From Symbiodinium natans (lineage: Eukaryota; Sar; Dinophyceae; Suessiales; Symbiodiniaceae): a stretch of 64,000 nucleotides of DNA. Under the pieces are notes generated by a model. That model worked only from the letters and a program-made list of their open reading frames with translations. It ran no database searches and was not told the DNA's origin. Numbering within the stretch: position 1 is the stretch's first letter; each line of letters opens with the position of its first letter. Of this stretch, positions 63,481-64,000 are shown piece after piece. Where the stretch lies: positions 207,415 through 271,414 of the forward strand of contig CAJNDS010000669.1 of NCBI GenBank assembly GCA_905221605.1, given 5' to 3'. The position numbers were made by a program, and so were the translations under genes.

Positions 63481-64000
63481 AGACGAGGCTTAGCGCTCAA
63501 GGTTTACGCACGAGTCTTGGGCTTTGGGGCTTCTTGTTGAAGGAGTTGAGAAGCATTTAAGGGCTTAGCTAGGGCTAGGGACATGTTTTGGGTTCGCGGG
63601 AGACGATACCAGGAACTTCCCCCCCGCCTCGTGCAAGCGAGGCAATAGCGCGGCTGCACTGAATGACGCTCGCGTCTTTCCTCGCCAGGAGGATTCTTGT
63701 TCGGGAGTGAATTGCGTCCCCCGTAAACAAAAAAGCACCCCAGCACCAACATCAGATGCCCCTTGTATGTGGAGTATATGTGCGAGGGTGTCTGTCGGTA
63801 TGGCGAGGACTGTTCACCTGGCACCACTGGCTGCATGAAGTTCCAACTGAGAAGCACGCAACGCGGCATGGGGAATGCAATTCACAAGTGACAGGACGCC
63901 AGAAAAAGTGGCCACATCCTGACATCGAAGGTCTTACCCGACGCGGTGGACTGGCTCTTTTCTGCACACCGCGAGGGGGAGGGGGTGTCTCTAGCTCAAT
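63481..64000. other. window edge, no supported gene
   Basis: A minus frame is open from 63869 to 63504 (121 codons, residues SSWYRLPRTQNMSLALAK) without PPR pattern. It may contain further upstream sequence of the PPR gene, but I cannot support it. Confidence 0.3.

Noticed and set aside
1-64000. CRISPR arrays, operons, ribosome-binding sites, bacterial terminators
   Set aside because: The sequence is eukaryotic; the tandem repeats found are telomere-type, microsatellite or minisatellite arrays without spacer structure.
1-64000. tRNA, 5S rRNA, snRNA or spliced-leader genes
   Set aside because: None was recognised by eye; a covariance-model search would be needed to exclude them.

Overview
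The window looks like nuclear DNA of a dinoflagellate, most likely Symbiodiniaceae or another Suessiales. Coding sequence comes as short exons (30-120 bases) split by introns of hundreds of bases. Nearly every acceptor that can be fixed by protein homology reads AG followed by G, and many donors are GC instead of GT. Plant-type telomere repeats (TTTAGGG/CCCTAAA) are scattered inside introns and between genes. C/G homopolymer runs are frequent and there are no operon-like gene blocks. These traits are known for dinoflagellates; the genus is inference.

Every gene that could be tied to a family reads from the minus strand, which fits a unidirectional gene array, so the following order is from the right end leftwards. 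At 63.5-56.3 kb there is a long pentatricopeptide-repeat (PPR) gene in many small exons. At 52.95-51.9 kb lies a gene for a Gly/Ala-rich, glycine-zipper-like protein joined by GC-AG introns. Unidentified genes follow at 51.4, 50.6-50.2 and 49.1-48.76 kb. At 47.02-45.10 kb is a complete two-exon gene for a membrane protein with two C-type lectin domains. Unidentified exons lie at 43.8-43.3, 41.9-41.4 and 39.2-38.9 kb. A leucine-rich-repeat gene occupies 35.9-34.35 kb. A block of diverged repeats fills 32.6-30.0 kb. Between 29.97 and 20.2 kb there are several unidentified multi-exon genes and a WW-domain gene at 25.0-24.4 kb.

The best-resolved part is 17.83-7.95 kb. Ten exons encode the two RRMs of a U1A/U2B''-type spliceosomal protein: RRM1 at 17.83-16.19 kb and RRM2 at 9.21-7.95 kb, ending in a stop codon. 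Between them, on the same strand, are six or more exons of the elongation factor TFIIS (13.08-10.92 kb). Either TFIIS is nested in an intron of the snRNP gene, the two RRM halves are separate genes, or the three parts form one fusion. The TFIIS exon with the LRRN motif lies between two telomere-repeat arrays in opposite orientation.

Only the lectin gene and the assigned exons of the U1A/U2B'' and TFIIS genes are firm. Many other entries are coding-looking segments without a family, and for several of them the opposite strand is open as well. No tRNA, rRNA, spliced-leader gene, CRISPR array or clear transposase was recognised.
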